IMG/VR virus record: IMGVR_UViG_3300037189_010985
Span: 1 to 30,799 of that record
DNA: 30,799 nt
Strand: one strand, 5' to 3'
Source: a virus
This document shows, piece after piece, positions 4,670 through 14,825 of this stretch. The notes below the pieces were generated by a model. That model worked only from the letters and a program-made list of their open reading frames with translations, was not told where the DNA came from and did no database searches. Position 1 is the first letter of the stretch. Every line of letters starts with the position of its first letter. Made by a program: the position numbers and the translations under genes.

Positions 4670-5851
4670 ATGGCAAGCGTCCGAAAATCCAAAATCTCCC
4701 CGTTCTGGCTTGCCGATATGCGGGTATGGAAATCCGTCCCCACGCATCCCCGTGGAGGGTATATCTCCAAGACCACGAAATCCACCAAGGTAAGCGTCAA
4801 GGAATCCCGCCGAACCGCTGAAGCCGTAGCCGATGAAATGGAGAGGACGGCGAACGAATTGCGGGGGAAAGCCGGGATGGATCGCCTCACGTTTGAGAAA
4901 AGGCTTGAATCCCTCATGCGCCTTGCCGGGGCAGAGGTTCCACGCAAGGCTACAACGTGGAATGATTTTGCCGCCCAATACCTCTCGGAGTCGGATGCCG
5001 GGGAAAGCTCCCTCGTCAAATACCGGGGCGAGATAAAGCAGTTTGCGGATTACCTTGGGGCTAGGGCATCCCATCCCCTGCGGGATCTTACCCATGAGGA
5101 CATAACGGGATTTTACTCATCCCTTCAATCTTCAGGCCGCACCAAGGCAACCGCTACAAACACAACCAAAACAATCAAGGCCGTCCTGAAGAGGGCCTTC
5201 CTGCTTGGCTACCTAGACAAGAATCCCGCCGACTTGGTGAAGTTCGCTAGGGGTAACGGGGTCACGGATACAAGCCGGCAGCCGTTTAGCAGGGATGAGG
5301 TGGCGCGGATTCTAGCAATCGTAAAGGGAGAGGAGAGGATCTTTGTCCTGTTCGGGTTGACCTTTGGCCTCCGGGCTACCGATGCCGCAAGGCGATCTTT
5401 TGAGGAAATCCACGAACAAGACGGGATGCGGGTCATCTCATTCGTCCCCCAAAAGAAAAGCCGCATGGGAAGGAAGGTGACACTTCCTGTCGTCGGGGAA
5501 CTGGAAACCCTCATACCAAAGACGGGAACCGGGTTCATCACTCCATCACTTGCCGGGATGAAACACCCCGGAAGAAAATTTGAGACGGCAATGGATCTTG
5601 CCGGGATTGATCGAAAGGTTACGAAAGGCAAGGGCAAGGGGAGGTCTATCAGCGCGAAAACTTTCCACTCCCTGCGGCATACGGCTTCAACATTCCTCAT
5701 GGAAAGCGGGGCAGATTCCCGGATGAGGCAACTTGTTTGCGACCATGATGATCCCCGGATGAACGCAAAATATACCCATTCAACAATCGCAGAAATGGGC
5801 AAGGCGATAACGAAAGCCCTTGCTCCAGCAACCAAAAAGAAGAAGAAGTGA
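4670..5851 (+). CDS. int: Tyrosine integrase
   Basis: A 393-residue site-specific recombinase of the phage lambda Int/XerD class. I use the ATG at 4670-4672 (MASVRKSKISPFWLADMRVW); an upstream start would run into the att repeats. Residues 1-60 are an arm-binding type N-terminus, 95-195 the SAM-like core-binding domain, and 205-385 the catalytic domain. Catalytic residues visible are R235 (GLRATD), H333 and R336 (HSLRH), H359 and the nucleophile Y368 (KYTHS). The tail is lysine-rich. The gene stands beside the tRNA-Lys core and reads away from the early block. No excisionase-like gene is obvious next to it; one of the small DNA-binding proteins may serve. Confidence 0.93.
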   Translation: MASVRKSKISPFWLADMRVWKSVPTHPRGGYISKTTKSTKVSVKESRRTAEAVADEMERTANELRGKAGMDRLTFEKRLESLMRLAGAEVPRKATTWNDFAAQYLSESDAGESSLVKYRGEIKQFADYLGARASHPLRDLTHEDITGFYSSLQSSGRTKATATNTTKTIKAVLKRAFLLGYLDKNPADLVKFARGNGVTDTSRQPFSRDEVARILAIVKGEERIFVLFGLTFGLRATDAARRSFEEIHEQDGMRVISFVPQKKSRMGRKVTLPVVGELETLIPKTGTGFITPSLAGMKHPGRKFETAMDLAGIDRKVTKGKGKGRSISAKTFHSLRHTASTFLMESGADSRMRQLVCDHDDPRMNAKYTHSTIAEMGKAITKALAPATKKKKK

Positions 5852-5855
5852 TTTT

Positions 5856-6203
5856 ATGAAATGGATAAAGCGCATTGCGCTGGCTATCACCACACTTGTT
5901 CTAGTGGGGTTTATTGCGGTTTGCTGGGATGAATACTCCTACAAAAAGCGCAACGAGGAAGCAGAAGCCGCATACAAAAAGAAGTTCAATACTCAGATTT
6001 CCAAGGAAATCCTTAGATCGGAATTGTCTGCCCTTCCGACACGTTACCGCCAAGATGGTAAAGAGACGGTCTTTATCACGGAACTGGATCAGACCCGCCC
6101 GATTTGGTGGTATGACATAGAGAATAATATCCTTTTGGGAGTAAGCCCCGGAATAGGACACACCTTTATCGCTGAAAGAAAAGCAATCCCTGTAAATCAA
6201 TGA
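5856..6203 (+). CDS. Membrane-anchored hypothetical protein, 115 aa
   Basis: Starts at the ATG at 5856-5858, four bases after the integrase stop; an earlier in-frame ATG lies inside the integrase gene and is less likely. The N-terminus KWIKRIALAITTLVLVGFIA is a basic-then-hydrophobic anchor, followed by a soluble domain with a charged helix (EEAEAAYKKKF) and strand-rich sequence (PIWWYDIENNILLGVSPG). No family is recognised. It shares an ATGA with the lipoprotein gene, so the two are probably made together from the integrase transcript. A role at the cell envelope during lysogeny is inferred. Confidence 0.7.
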   Translation: MKWIKRIALAITTLVLVGFIAVCWDEYSYKKRNEEAEAAYKKKFNTQISKEILRSELSALPTRYRQDGKETVFITELDQTRPIWWYDIENNILLGVSPGIGHTFIAERKAIPVNQ

Positions 6204-6514
6204 AAACACCAATCGCACTACTAGCTGCCATGTCATTCTCAATTTGTGGATGCGTCCCAATTACCGGGATGGCAATGCAAAAGATTCAACCGGGAATGAC
6301 AAGGGAACAGGTGATAAAAATCACAGGGAATCCCAATGGATTCAAGTCTGCGGGAGACACGGAAACCCTTTCCTACACGGATAGGCCGATTGATTGGAAC
6401 ACTCCGAACAGGGCTGATTTTCAGGTTGTCCTAAAGAATGGAAGGGTTATTTCATGCGGTGCATCAGAGGTAAGGAAAAACAATGTTGGTGTCATCGGGA
6501 TTGTCCCCATGTAG
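6200..6514 (+). CDS. BamE/SmpA-like lipoprotein
   Basis: A 104-residue protein with a lipoprotein signal: hydrophobic stretch, then ICGC with the lipid-carrying Cys at residue 18. Behind it, IQPGMTREQVIKITGNPNGF is the hallmark helix and turn of the SmpA/OmlA (BamE) fold, found in small outer-membrane lipoproteins. The start overlaps the previous stop (ATGA). The stop is one base from the stop of the giant virion gene on the other strand, with no room for a terminator between them. A host-like envelope gene next to the integrase is typical of a lysogenic-conversion gene; changing the envelope or excluding other phages is a reasonable guess. Confidence 0.75.
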   Translation: MKTPIALLAAMSFSICGCVPITGMAMQKIQPGMTREQVIKITGNPNGFKSAGDTETLSYTDRPIDWNTPNRADFQVVLKNGRVISCGASEVRKNNVGVIGIVPM

Positions 6515-6515
6515 C

Positions 6516-9500
6516 CTACTGACTCCGCAAAGCCTCGCCATAGCGTTGCAGGATCAACCTCCTCCTCGCTATCGCGGCGTTGTAGATTTGCCTGTCTGAC
6601 GGGGATAGAGACTGAATGAACTGCATCTCATTGTGACTGTTGTTCGTGAAATTGCTCATCACGCTCTTTTGGAATCCTGAATAAATTGTTCCAAGGTTCA
6701 TGCCCTGATTCTGAAGATTGCGGATTTGCTTCCTAGCCGCCGCAAAGTCTCCATCCTCCAAGGCGTAGCGGAGTTGTTGATATGGGGTTACTGGGTATCT
6801 TCCCCTTGGCATATGTTGAGGATGATTCTTTTGCATCCACTCTCTAGCCATGGGATAGACTTCCGTGATGGGGCTATACCGATGCACTTGGATTCCAGCA
6901 CTAGAAAGGATCTGTTCTAGTGGGGAAATTGGATTGTTCGCGCTCGTCTGCGTCCACGAACGGGTAAGGGATTGAACAGGCATAGGCAACGCCCCGGTAA
7001 GGATGTCTTTAATCGCAGTTCCAAAGGTGACTTGTTCACCACGATAATTAACTTGATAAACTCCTTCTTGAATTGATTTGCCAACAACAGGAGAAACCCT
7101 TCCAGAAATAAACGCTTGAGGATCGTGGACGAGTTTCCAAACGTCCTCGGCGACAGTCCTGACCCCATAATAGCGGTTGCCAATCTTGACTTCAAACGGG
7201 TGACTCCAATCAGGCTCCCCGTTCTCTAGTGTATTCACGATCTGAGCGAGGATGATGTTGGTAGCCGCACCAAAGGCGAGGGCTGAAAGTTGCTCTCCCC
7301 CGGCCTTGCTTCCAAGTCCCCTAATCGCTTGCGCCACAAACTTGCCTCGGGCTTCCAAGAAGTCGGGGGCAAGAAGGGCAATCTGCAAGATATGTTGCAG
7401 GGTTGGATTCCTGCCCATGTCGGCATAATTCAAGTGACCATAAGCGGCGTTCGCCTGTCTTGCTGAAAGCCTCATCACTTGTTCCTCTGTGATCTTTCCA
7501 GAAGCTAGATCCTTGGCGAATCGCTTCATATTGCGTTCCTGAATATGCTCGGCGGTCTTGAGCTTCAGGCCGGGGATATACCTCTCAAAAAGCATCCTCT
7601 GATATGCCTCTAGCCCATCTGCAAGGGCCTTGGTTCCTTTGCCGCCAAGTCCATTTGGAATCTTCCGGGCAAGGATGGTGACAAGGTTCCTATCCCCTCC
7701 CCCCAGCCCTTCCATGAATAGGGCTTGGCTGATCTTGTCGTGAGCCAGCATCAAGCCAGCTTGCGCCCATTTCATTTGTTTGGGATCACGCAAGTCGATC
7801 TTCTCGATTCCAGACATCATATTCACCCTGTGATAAGCGGCGTGAATACCCTCCTGCACCTGATGGAATGGTGATGCCGTGAACATCGTTGCCTTTGCGT
7901 ATCCCTGAACGTCATCAAACAGGAACTTGGCAAATCCCTTCAGCCCATTGTGAATCGGGTTATCATTCCTCTCATTCCACCAATCGCGGATCGCAGAACG
8001 TCCCAAGACATTCCGCAAGTCCTTGAAGATTGCCGGGTGAACTTCCAGATTGCCTTTAGAGAGGATGTTGCTTCCCTCGTCGGTTTTTCCAGCAAAGGCC
8101 CAATCTTTCAAGGCGGGTTGGTCTAGGCTCCTGTAATCGGTATGATTCTCATCCCGCATATCCGGGAAAACCAAGTGGGTCTTTCCATTCTCAGTAATGG
8201 TCGGGCTACCGCCTCCCGTTGGGGGAGATAAAAGCCTCCTTCCGTCAGCGTCCTTGCCCTTGGAAAGATCATGCACAAACCGCCGCGAGTTAATCGCGTT
8301 GTTCATGTCATTCATATAAACCCCTAGAAGGTTGGCAATGTCCTTGGTCTTGGGCTTGTAACCAAGTTGCTCCCCGGTGAAGTGATCTTGAATCTCCCTT
8401 TCCTTGGCGAATTTGAAGTTATCCGAAAGCCTCTTCATGCTAGATCCTGCGGGTCTAGCGGGTTCGGATTTCCAAAGGTGGGGAACGTAGTTTTCAATCG
8501 TCCCGATGTCGATTCCCCATTTGAGGCCGCGATTGCGTAGAACACGGAAAGCATCCGTTACCCTCTTGGCAACCTCTAGCTCCTCCGGGGATAGGTTTGC
8601 CGCCGCCTCATAGCCCTTACGCAACTCCTTATCCTTGGAGAGTCCAGCCCTTGCTAGGAGAAGGTCACGGCTTCCCCCGGCTTCAATCCAGTTCGTAATT
8701 GCCGCCCTGCGGATGGGGTCTTTGATCTTCTGCTTGATGGAGTGAACAACGCGATTGATTTCATCGGTTGAATACATATTCCGGGCTGTCCACTCGGCTT
8801 TTGCCCTAACGTAATCATTGACTTCAGGGATTCCCTTCAAAGCGCGAATCATGCGGTCATACGTTTTCCCGGCCTTCTCTCGGAAAGATGGTGCACGTGG
8901 GATAACCTCCCCCGTCCTTGGATCGCGATATTCCCCATCCTTGAGGGTTTGTGCGATACGTTCATCTTCAGGGTTAAAGAACTTCCTGGCTTTCTCTCCC
9001 CTCGCCTCTTGCGGTGCATCCTGTTGGAAGAAATGGTTATCATCATTCCCGGCAATCTGCCTGATCGCTTCGGCCCTAGCCTCATTGTCCCCCTTGGTGT
9101 ATTGCACAACGTGAACCCCCTTTGCCTCTAGCTTTGCAATAACCTCCGGGCTTGTTCCTTCAGGAACTACCGCCCCGGTGAACTCATGCAATCCAACCCC
9201 CCTTTGAATCTTTGATTCAAAATACTCGGTTGGGAGATTGCGGAGTTTTTCTAGGTAATTGCGCCATTGTTCAAAAGGTGCGCCATCGGGATACATCTCC
9301 CGCAGATACTTGATATTTTCCGATCCACCTTCAGCAAGGGCCTTCAGGTCATCGGAAATAGCATCCATGTAGAATGTCGGCTTTGAACTGCGAACCTTCA
9401 ACGCCTCTTCCGCGATTTTCTCAAACTCTCCATTTACCTCTTCCTTGAGGCGTTCCATCTCGGATTCAGAAACGATATGATCCCGGTGATTCCCGATTTG

Positions 9501-12500
9501 CTCAAGAGTTCGGAACTGCTTTGCCGCTTTGCTCCTGATGCTACCCACCCCGTAATTGAATCCCTCCCCGTCCCGTAGCTCCTTGGTCATCATCTTGACG
9601 ACATTATCAAGGGTATGCGGGATGTATCGGCGGTTTCCTGAAGGGGTGTATCCGTTGAAGATTTGCTCCTTTTCGGTAGCTCCTGAGTCGGCAATGGCTT
9701 TAGAAAGCCAGTTCTTGAAATCCTCTTTTACTTCTTTGTTCTCATCTACAAAGTTACGGATGTCCCATCTTGCGGATTGAGCGCGGTATCTTTCATCCCC
9801 TGAAGGGCTAAAAGGAACGTCCTGGATAAGTCCAGTATCAGCAAGGAAAGCCGCAATGAAGATTTCCGATTCAGAGAATCGCTTCTCCATCGGCTTATCT
9901 GCGTTTTCGGATTCAAAACTTACAAAGAAATCTTTACGCAAGGATTCAGGCATCTTGTCCATTGCCTTCACCAGAATATCGCGCAACTTACCAGCCGCTT
10001 TCCTATCGGCTATGGTGTAGGAAATACTTGGATACCGGGGGCTATAAACATCAGCGTTGAACGTCTTTGCCTTCTTGTCGGCCTTGGGATCAATCAGGTC
10101 TTTAGGAGCAACAAGGGTAATGTCGCCAAAGCTATTGAAGCGGGATCTATCTGCCCGGATGACGGCAATAGAGGGAGCCGCAAGCCCATTGACTTTCAGA
10201 ATGTTCTTCAGCTTTGCTTCATCCGTATTGTGAACGGCAACAAGGTTCTTCTCTGTGTCTTGCTGGAAGAAGTTCTGCCCAACCTCTTCAATACTCTGGC
10301 GCATCTCTGGCGTGATCTCGACTTTCCAGATTTGGGTTTCATCCAAAACGCTTCCCTCGCTATCCATTATTTGTTTTTGAGAGAACTGGCTTTCATCAGG
10401 AGTGAGGCTACCTTGCTCCACCTTTGCGCCCCACTTCTTGACGTACTTGCCAACCTCTTTAGGAAGGATCTGATCGTAGAAGCCCTTCATGCCTTCGCCG
10501 CCTACTTTTAGGGCTTGGCCTTTAATCGAAACCCATCCTGCACCATCAGGGGTTCCTTCGATCAGTTTTTTAGCAAGATCCTTTCCGATTAAATCTTCCA
10601 GTTCCTTTGGTTCGGCTTTTCTTTCGATCTCTGGTTCCTGATAAACATTAGGATCAACATTCCTTTTCCATGCTTGGAAGTATTTGTGTTCTGGGTTGTA
10701 CCTGACTTCAGAAACTTGCTTACTCAAGTCATAGCGTTCGGCTTGCGTCTCTCCGCTAGTCCACCCAATCCACTCTTTGCCACTTGCGATTGCATCACGC
10801 AATGCCCTCTTGAACATCTGGACTGACCAATCCTTGCGGAAAGGTGCGTCTGGGACTGCATTAGGTTGATTAAGTAGTTTCCCTTCTTCTGCCAATGCCT
10901 TAAACTCTGGATTTGTTTCCTCAAGTCTTAGTAGCTCGTCAACATTACTAACCCCATTTTCTTTAGAGATTTCGTGTATCCGTTTTCTGATTTCTTTCAG
11001 ACGTTCAGGATTTTGATACCCCTTTTCCCGTCCCTCCTGATGCCTGTCAGACTGAATCTCTTCGATAAAGAGACCCGGCTTTCCAGACGAATCGGTGCGC
11101 TCGTCTAGCCTCATGTGGGCTACATAGTTTGGGATGTCTGTGAAGTGGGAAGATGTGTAATTCTTGCCCGGCTCCCGTTGAATTGAATAAAGCTCCCTAG
11201 CTTCCTTGGAATCTTCACCAGTAAAGTTTTCTTTGAGCCATTGCTCATAAGGTTTTTTTACCTTAACCTCCGGCATCGTCAGCACAACCTCCCTGTAGTT
11301 CTCTCCGTTGGGGAGGGTGTAATTAAAATACTTGGGTCTGATCGTTTGATTTGGGAATCCCTCAACAGGTTCTTCCTTTAACGTCCTCTCTTCAAACTTC
11401 ACCGCACCCTCGTTCTTGAGATAATCAAGCACCTCCTCCTTGGTGACACTCTTTTTGCCCTCCAAAAATCCATCCAGATTGCTCCATTTGATCTCGTCAG
11501 GCTTTACGCCACTTCCCTTTGCAGGGTCGATAATCGCCCGAATCTGATCCACGCTTGCCTTGTTCGGCATCTTGTCGGAAATCGTGCGTTGAAGTTGAGA
11601 GTAAAAGCCGGGTTCTACTTCGTGCCTGTCTGCGTCCCGCTGATAAAAATCATGGCTAGGGTTCGGCTGATCGTATGGGCCTAGCTCCGTATTATCCCCC
11701 ATGTGGAACTTTATCAGGGCATCCGCTAGACGATTCCTTGCAGTCTCAACGTCACGCACAAAGTCACCCGACATCTTCCATCCCGTGAGTTCGGACAGAA
11801 CTTGGTTCAGCCACTTGACTACGCGAGTCGCAAAATCCTTGAAGGCTTTAGGATTGCGATCCTGCAACTTTTCCAAGAATGATGGGTCTTGGAATGAGTC
11901 ACCCAAGAAATCCGCGATATGCTCGTCAAAGAAACGGTGTGGCTTATACCCTGCCGCCCTATATTTCTCGTTAAGCCCATTCCAATCCTTGATGAGTGGG
12001 AGGAGTTCATCGCGTAAAGAAACAGCCAGCTTTGGGGCTTGCATCTCAATATGATGCCAAAGCTCATGCCCAAGCGTGAAAAGATGCGGCCTTGCACCGT
12101 CAACATTCAGGAAGATGTATTCCCCTAGCCTCGGGTCTTTTCCTACTACTCCGTTGATTCCGTCTCCCGGAAGCCCCTTGTATGCAACGATCTTTTTTCC
12201 AAAAATCTGGGCCAGCCTTGCGGCGAATAAAAACCTTGGGTTTTTCTTTAGTTCAGAAAGTTCTCGATCACTCGCGGGGGCAAACCTTTCTCGGTTATTC
12301 TTTCGTGGAGTAGTCGAATTGAGCAGCTGAATCGCTTCGTCGGAGCGTCGAGGGCTTTCCAAAACTCCTGCCGCCTCGCCCAAGTCATTTGCTTCAGGTG
12401 CTTTCGGAACTTCATGTTGGAAGAAACTGCCGCCGTTCTGCTTGATTGTCAATTCCCGTTCAATCCGACGATTCTCTTCCCTCCATGCTTCCTTCTCGGC

Positions 12501-14819
12501 CTCGGCTTTTTCCTTGGCCTTCTTCTTTTTCATCTCCTTGGCCCATGCCGCAGGGTCAACTTGCTTCAGGATGTCTAGCCGCTTCTGTTCTTTGATTGCG
12601 GCCTTCTGCTTGGCGATCTCAGCTTTCTGTGCCTTCCCAATCGCCACGGCTTGCTTGCTTGCCCGGTCGATATGGCTCCAAAGATCAGAGATAGAGGAAT
12701 CAGGCGGGATATACCCTAGATCAATCAATGCCTGATGAGCTTGGTCAATAGACTGATTTCCACCGAAAATCTTGTTGTGTGATACAGCGGAGAGCTTCGG
12801 AGCATCGTCATACTCAGCGGCGTTATTCGTGCCGCGCACCTTGTCGAGTCGCGCCTGTGCTGAACGGGAACGGATCGGGTTTTCAAGGAGGTAGGCGATA
12901 ACGGGATCTTCCCCAAAGAAGCCAAGGGAAACGCTACGCTTGTCCTTGTTGTCATTAGCGATAGGGGATTTATCCTCTGAAAGAACAATCTCTCTCTGCT
13001 TTGATAGTTCGGCTTGTCTAAGCCTGATCTCATCAATCCGATCTTGAATCAACTTAGCCCCTATCGTTCCGGGTGAGGCTTTTGGAAGCTCCTCAATAAC
13101 AAGCCTATTTTGCTCATCCGTGAGGGCTTGAAGCTCTTCATCTGCTGGATTGCTATAAGTATCAGCCTCCTCATCAGAAAGATCATCCATCCGATCTTCT
13201 GGAACGGGTTGCTTGGGAGCTGGCGCTTCCTCCTCCGTAGCCGTGAGCCATTCATGTTTCTCGTTTGGATCGTCCTGCTTGGGAGCCTTGGAGGGATCGT
13301 AAGGCTTCTGAGCCGTGGCGCTATCGCCTGAAATTGCCTCTGATGAAGTTTGTTCTCCTGCTGCTCTTGATTGTGCATCTAGGTTTCCGCGATCAGCTAC
13401 AGGGGCTTCTGTGGCTGGAGCATGAAAAGCGCCAAAAGCTCCCGTTGCTAGTCCCATTGGAACCGCATCAATGGCAAGTTGCTTCAGCTCTTCAGGGACA
13501 TAGGGTTTCCCGCTGATCCATGAGTTGACAACATTCTGAGCCGCAATCACTGGCATCCCGGTAAGCCATCCCATTGCGCCTTGCTGGACTACCCGCAAGA
13601 CGGGATTGGCAATCTTACTCTGCATTGAGAGAGGAAGCGCCCCGGTTACGGCTGTAGTTACGGCAGACGCGACACCTTTAGAGACGGCTAGGAATTCACC
13701 ATCTCCGTTCTCGACTGCCGCTTGTGCTGCCTCATCGCCAGCTTTCAAGGCGGGAAGCGCCATGGACTGAATGCCATGCTTGATCGAAGGCCATGCATCC
13801 TTGATAGCCGTGAAGAGTCCGGGGGCTTCTTCCGTTGCCAGCTTTGCGGCGTTCGCTTCAGCTCCTAGCCCTCCCGTTGCAAGCATCGCGGGAAGGTCTG
13901 CCGCCATAGATCCAAGCCCCTGCCCGATCTGACCAACTGCTCCCTGCTCCTCATTGGCTTGCGTCGAGTTGGCTTTGATTCCTGCATCATAGGAATCCAT
14001 CAGGTCTTTCCAGTAGGAGTAAAAATCTGAACTACCCCCCAATCCCTTGACGGCTTTATCGGTGTAGTAGGCGATTGTTGCGGGGGCTGATGCAATGACC
14101 TTATCAGTCTGGTAGGTTGATTGATTGATTCCCCTGCCAACTGATTGCCAGAAACCAACCTCTTCTTTTTTGGGCTTATCAAGATCGGTAACAGGCAATG
14201 CCCTAGCGATCGGCATCCCGGTTTCATTGTCCTTCCATTTCTGAAGGCCCAACTGATCGGCAATTGAATCCGATACTTGAGGGAGGCCATCGGCGGGTGA
14301 GGAAGATTGGTCATTCTCTCCCCCATTGCTAGTTAGCACAAAGCCGGGTGGTAGCTTTGCCGCCGATGGTTGTTGGGTAGGCGAACCTTCCAACTGAAAG
14401 CCGGGAGGGAGTCCCGTTGAGGAATGCCCAAGGATGCGGTATTGCATCGGGCTTTTCCCGTCTCCTCCAAGGATCGAATTAGCCCCATGCGTGAGGTCGA
14501 TAGCCGGGGAGCCGTCCCGCGCCTCTACCCATGAGGCGGGTCCTTTGTCCACAATCGGAGCAACGATCTTCTTCCCGGTAGCAGGGTTGGTGACTTCCAC
14601 CAAAGCCTTATGAGCCGCACCCTCATCGCCAAATGCTTCACGCAAGACATGACGGGGAAGAGATACCCCGACAAGATCCGGGTTGTTCGTATCATCCCCC
14701 CATGCCCCTACCCCGTTATCTTCAGGGTCATTATATCCAAACTCGGAAGCTAGTGCCGCTGTGGTGGCATCAGATGGTTCATTCAGGACAAAACCGGGAG
14801 GAAGTTGGGAAGATGCCAT
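6516..14819 (-). CDS. Giant polyvalent virion protein, 2767 aa (ejection/internal protein)
   Basis: The ATG at 14817-14819 is preferred over a TTG two codons earlier. The N-terminus (residues 26-131) looks like an RlpA-type double-psi barrel (DKGP at 91-94, IDLT at 107-110), a fold found in peptidoglycan-cleaving enzymes. The motif LPPGF occurs at 6, 137 and 156. A stretch of about 200 residues with small and hydrophobic residues follows. HELWHH at 918-923 is a zinc-metallopeptidase motif, with a likely third ligand in FDEHIADF. Around 1250-1350 (FIEEIQSD, WTSGETQAERYDLS) and 1523-1605 (VAVHNTDE, PSIAV, YSPRYP) lie domains common in large phage proteins, of unknown function to me. Residues 1935-2700 form a long helical C-terminal region. 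It is probably carried in the capsid and injected, opening the cell wall and acting early in the host. Confidence 0.85.
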   Translation of the reverse strand: MASSQLPPGFVLNEPSDATTAALASEFGYNDPEDNGVGAWGDDTNNPDLVGVSLPRHVLREAFGDEGAAHKALVEVTNPATGKKIVAPIVDKGPASWVEARDGSPAIDLTHGANSILGGDGKSPMQYRILGHSSTGLPPGFQLEGSPTQQPSAAKLPPGFVLTSNGGENDQSSSPADGLPQVSDSIADQLGLQKWKDNETGMPIARALPVTDLDKPKKEEVGFWQSVGRGINQSTYQTDKVIASAPATIAYYTDKAVKGLGGSSDFYSYWKDLMDSYDAGIKANSTQANEEQGAVGQIGQGLGSMAADLPAMLATGGLGAEANAAKLATEEAPGLFTAIKDAWPSIKHGIQSMALPALKAGDEAAQAAVENGDGEFLAVSKGVASAVTTAVTGALPLSMQSKIANPVLRVVQQGAMGWLTGMPVIAAQNVVNSWISGKPYVPEELKQLAIDAVPMGLATGAFGAFHAPATEAPVADRGNLDAQSRAAGEQTSSEAISGDSATAQKPYDPSKAPKQDDPNEKHEWLTATEEEAPAPKQPVPEDRMDDLSDEEADTYSNPADEELQALTDEQNRLVIEELPKASPGTIGAKLIQDRIDEIRLRQAELSKQREIVLSEDKSPIANDNKDKRSVSLGFFGEDPVIAYLLENPIRSRSAQARLDKVRGTNNAAEYDDAPKLSAVSHNKIFGGNQSIDQAHQALIDLGYIPPDSSISDLWSHIDRASKQAVAIGKAQKAEIAKQKAAIKEQKRLDILKQVDPAAWAKEMKKKKAKEKAEAEKEAWREENRRIERELTIKQNGGSFFQHEVPKAPEANDLGEAAGVLESPRRSDEAIQLLNSTTPRKNNRERFAPASDRELSELKKNPRFLFAARLAQIFGKKIVAYKGLPGDGINGVVGKDPRLGEYIFLNVDGARPHLFTLGHELWHHIEMQAPKLAVSLRDELLPLIKDWNGLNEKYRAAGYKPHRFFDEHIADFLGDSFQDPSFLEKLQDRNPKAFKDFATRVVKWLNQVLSELTGWKMSGDFVRDVETARNRLADALIKFHMGDNTELGPYDQPNPSHDFYQRDADRHEVEPGFYSQLQRTISDKMPNKASVDQIRAIIDPAKGSGVKPDEIKWSNLDGFLEGKKSVTKEEVLDYLKNEGAVKFEERTLKEEPVEGFPNQTIRPKYFNYTLPNGENYREVVLTMPEVKVKKPYEQWLKENFTGEDSKEARELYSIQREPGKNYTSSHFTDIPNYVAHMRLDERTDSSGKPGLFIEEIQSDRHQEGREKGYQNPERLKEIRKRIHEISKENGVSNVDELLRLEETNPEFKALAEEGKLLNQPNAVPDAPFRKDWSVQMFKRALRDAIASGKEWIGWTSGETQAERYDLSKQVSEVRYNPEHKYFQAWKRNVDPNVYQEPEIERKAEPKELEDLIGKDLAKKLIEGTPDGAGWVSIKGQALKVGGEGMKGFYDQILPKEVGKYVKKWGAKVEQGSLTPDESQFSQKQIMDSEGSVLDETQIWKVEITPEMRQSIEEVGQNFFQQDTEKNLVAVHNTDEAKLKNILKVNGLAAPSIAVIRADRSRFNSFGDITLVAPKDLIDPKADKKAKTFNADVYSPRYPSISYTIADRKAAGKLRDILVKAMDKMPESLRKDFFVSFESENADKPMEKRFSESEIFIAAFLADTGLIQDVPFSPSGDERYRAQSARWDIRNFVDENKEVKEDFKNWLSKAIADSGATEKEQIFNGYTPSGNRRYIPHTLDNVVKMMTKELRDGEGFNYGVGSIRSKAAKQFRTLEQIGNHRDHIVSESEMERLKEEVNGEFEKIAEEALKVRSSKPTFYMDAISDDLKALAEGGSENIKYLREMYPDGAPFEQWRNYLEKLRNLPTEYFESKIQRGVGLHEFTGAVVPEGTSPEVIAKLEAKGVHVVQYTKGDNEARAEAIRQIAGNDDNHFFQQDAPQEARGEKARKFFNPEDERIAQTLKDGEYRDPRTGEVIPRAPSFREKAGKTYDRMIRALKGIPEVNDYVRAKAEWTARNMYSTDEINRVVHSIKQKIKDPIRRAAITNWIEAGGSRDLLLARAGLSKDKELRKGYEAAANLSPEELEVAKRVTDAFRVLRNRGLKWGIDIGTIENYVPHLWKSEPARPAGSSMKRLSDNFKFAKEREIQDHFTGEQLGYKPKTKDIANLLGVYMNDMNNAINSRRFVHDLSKGKDADGRRLLSPPTGGGSPTITENGKTHLVFPDMRDENHTDYRSLDQPALKDWAFAGKTDEGSNILSKGNLEVHPAIFKDLRNVLGRSAIRDWWNERNDNPIHNGLKGFAKFLFDDVQGYAKATMFTASPFHQVQEGIHAAYHRVNMMSGIEKIDLRDPKQMKWAQAGLMLAHDKISQALFMEGLGGGDRNLVTILARKIPNGLGGKGTKALADGLEAYQRMLFERYIPGLKLKTAEHIQERNMKRFAKDLASGKITEEQVMRLSARQANAAYGHLNYADMGRNPTLQHILQIALLAPDFLEARGKFVAQAIRGLGSKAGGEQLSALAFGAATNIILAQIVNTLENGEPDWSHPFEVKIGNRYYGVRTVAEDVWKLVHDPQAFISGRVSPVVGKSIQEGVYQVNYRGEQVTFGTAIKDILTGALPMPVQSLTRSWTQTSANNPISPLEQILSSAGIQVHRYSPITEVYPMAREWMQKNHPQHMPRGRYPVTPYQQLRYALEDGDFAAARKQIRNLQNQGMNLGTIYSGFQKSVMSNFTNNSHNEMQFIQSLSPSDRQIYNAAIARRRLILQRYGEALRSQ

Positions 14820-14825
14820 ATGCAA

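Noticed and set aside
5209-5835. 208-codon frame opposite the integrase
   Set aside because: Antisense to a clear integrase with all catalytic residues; Ser/Pro/Arg-rich translation with no family resemblance.
14820-14825. TTG start two codons before the ATG of the giant gene
   Set aside because: It is only the edge of the open frame; the ATG at 14817-14819 is a better start.
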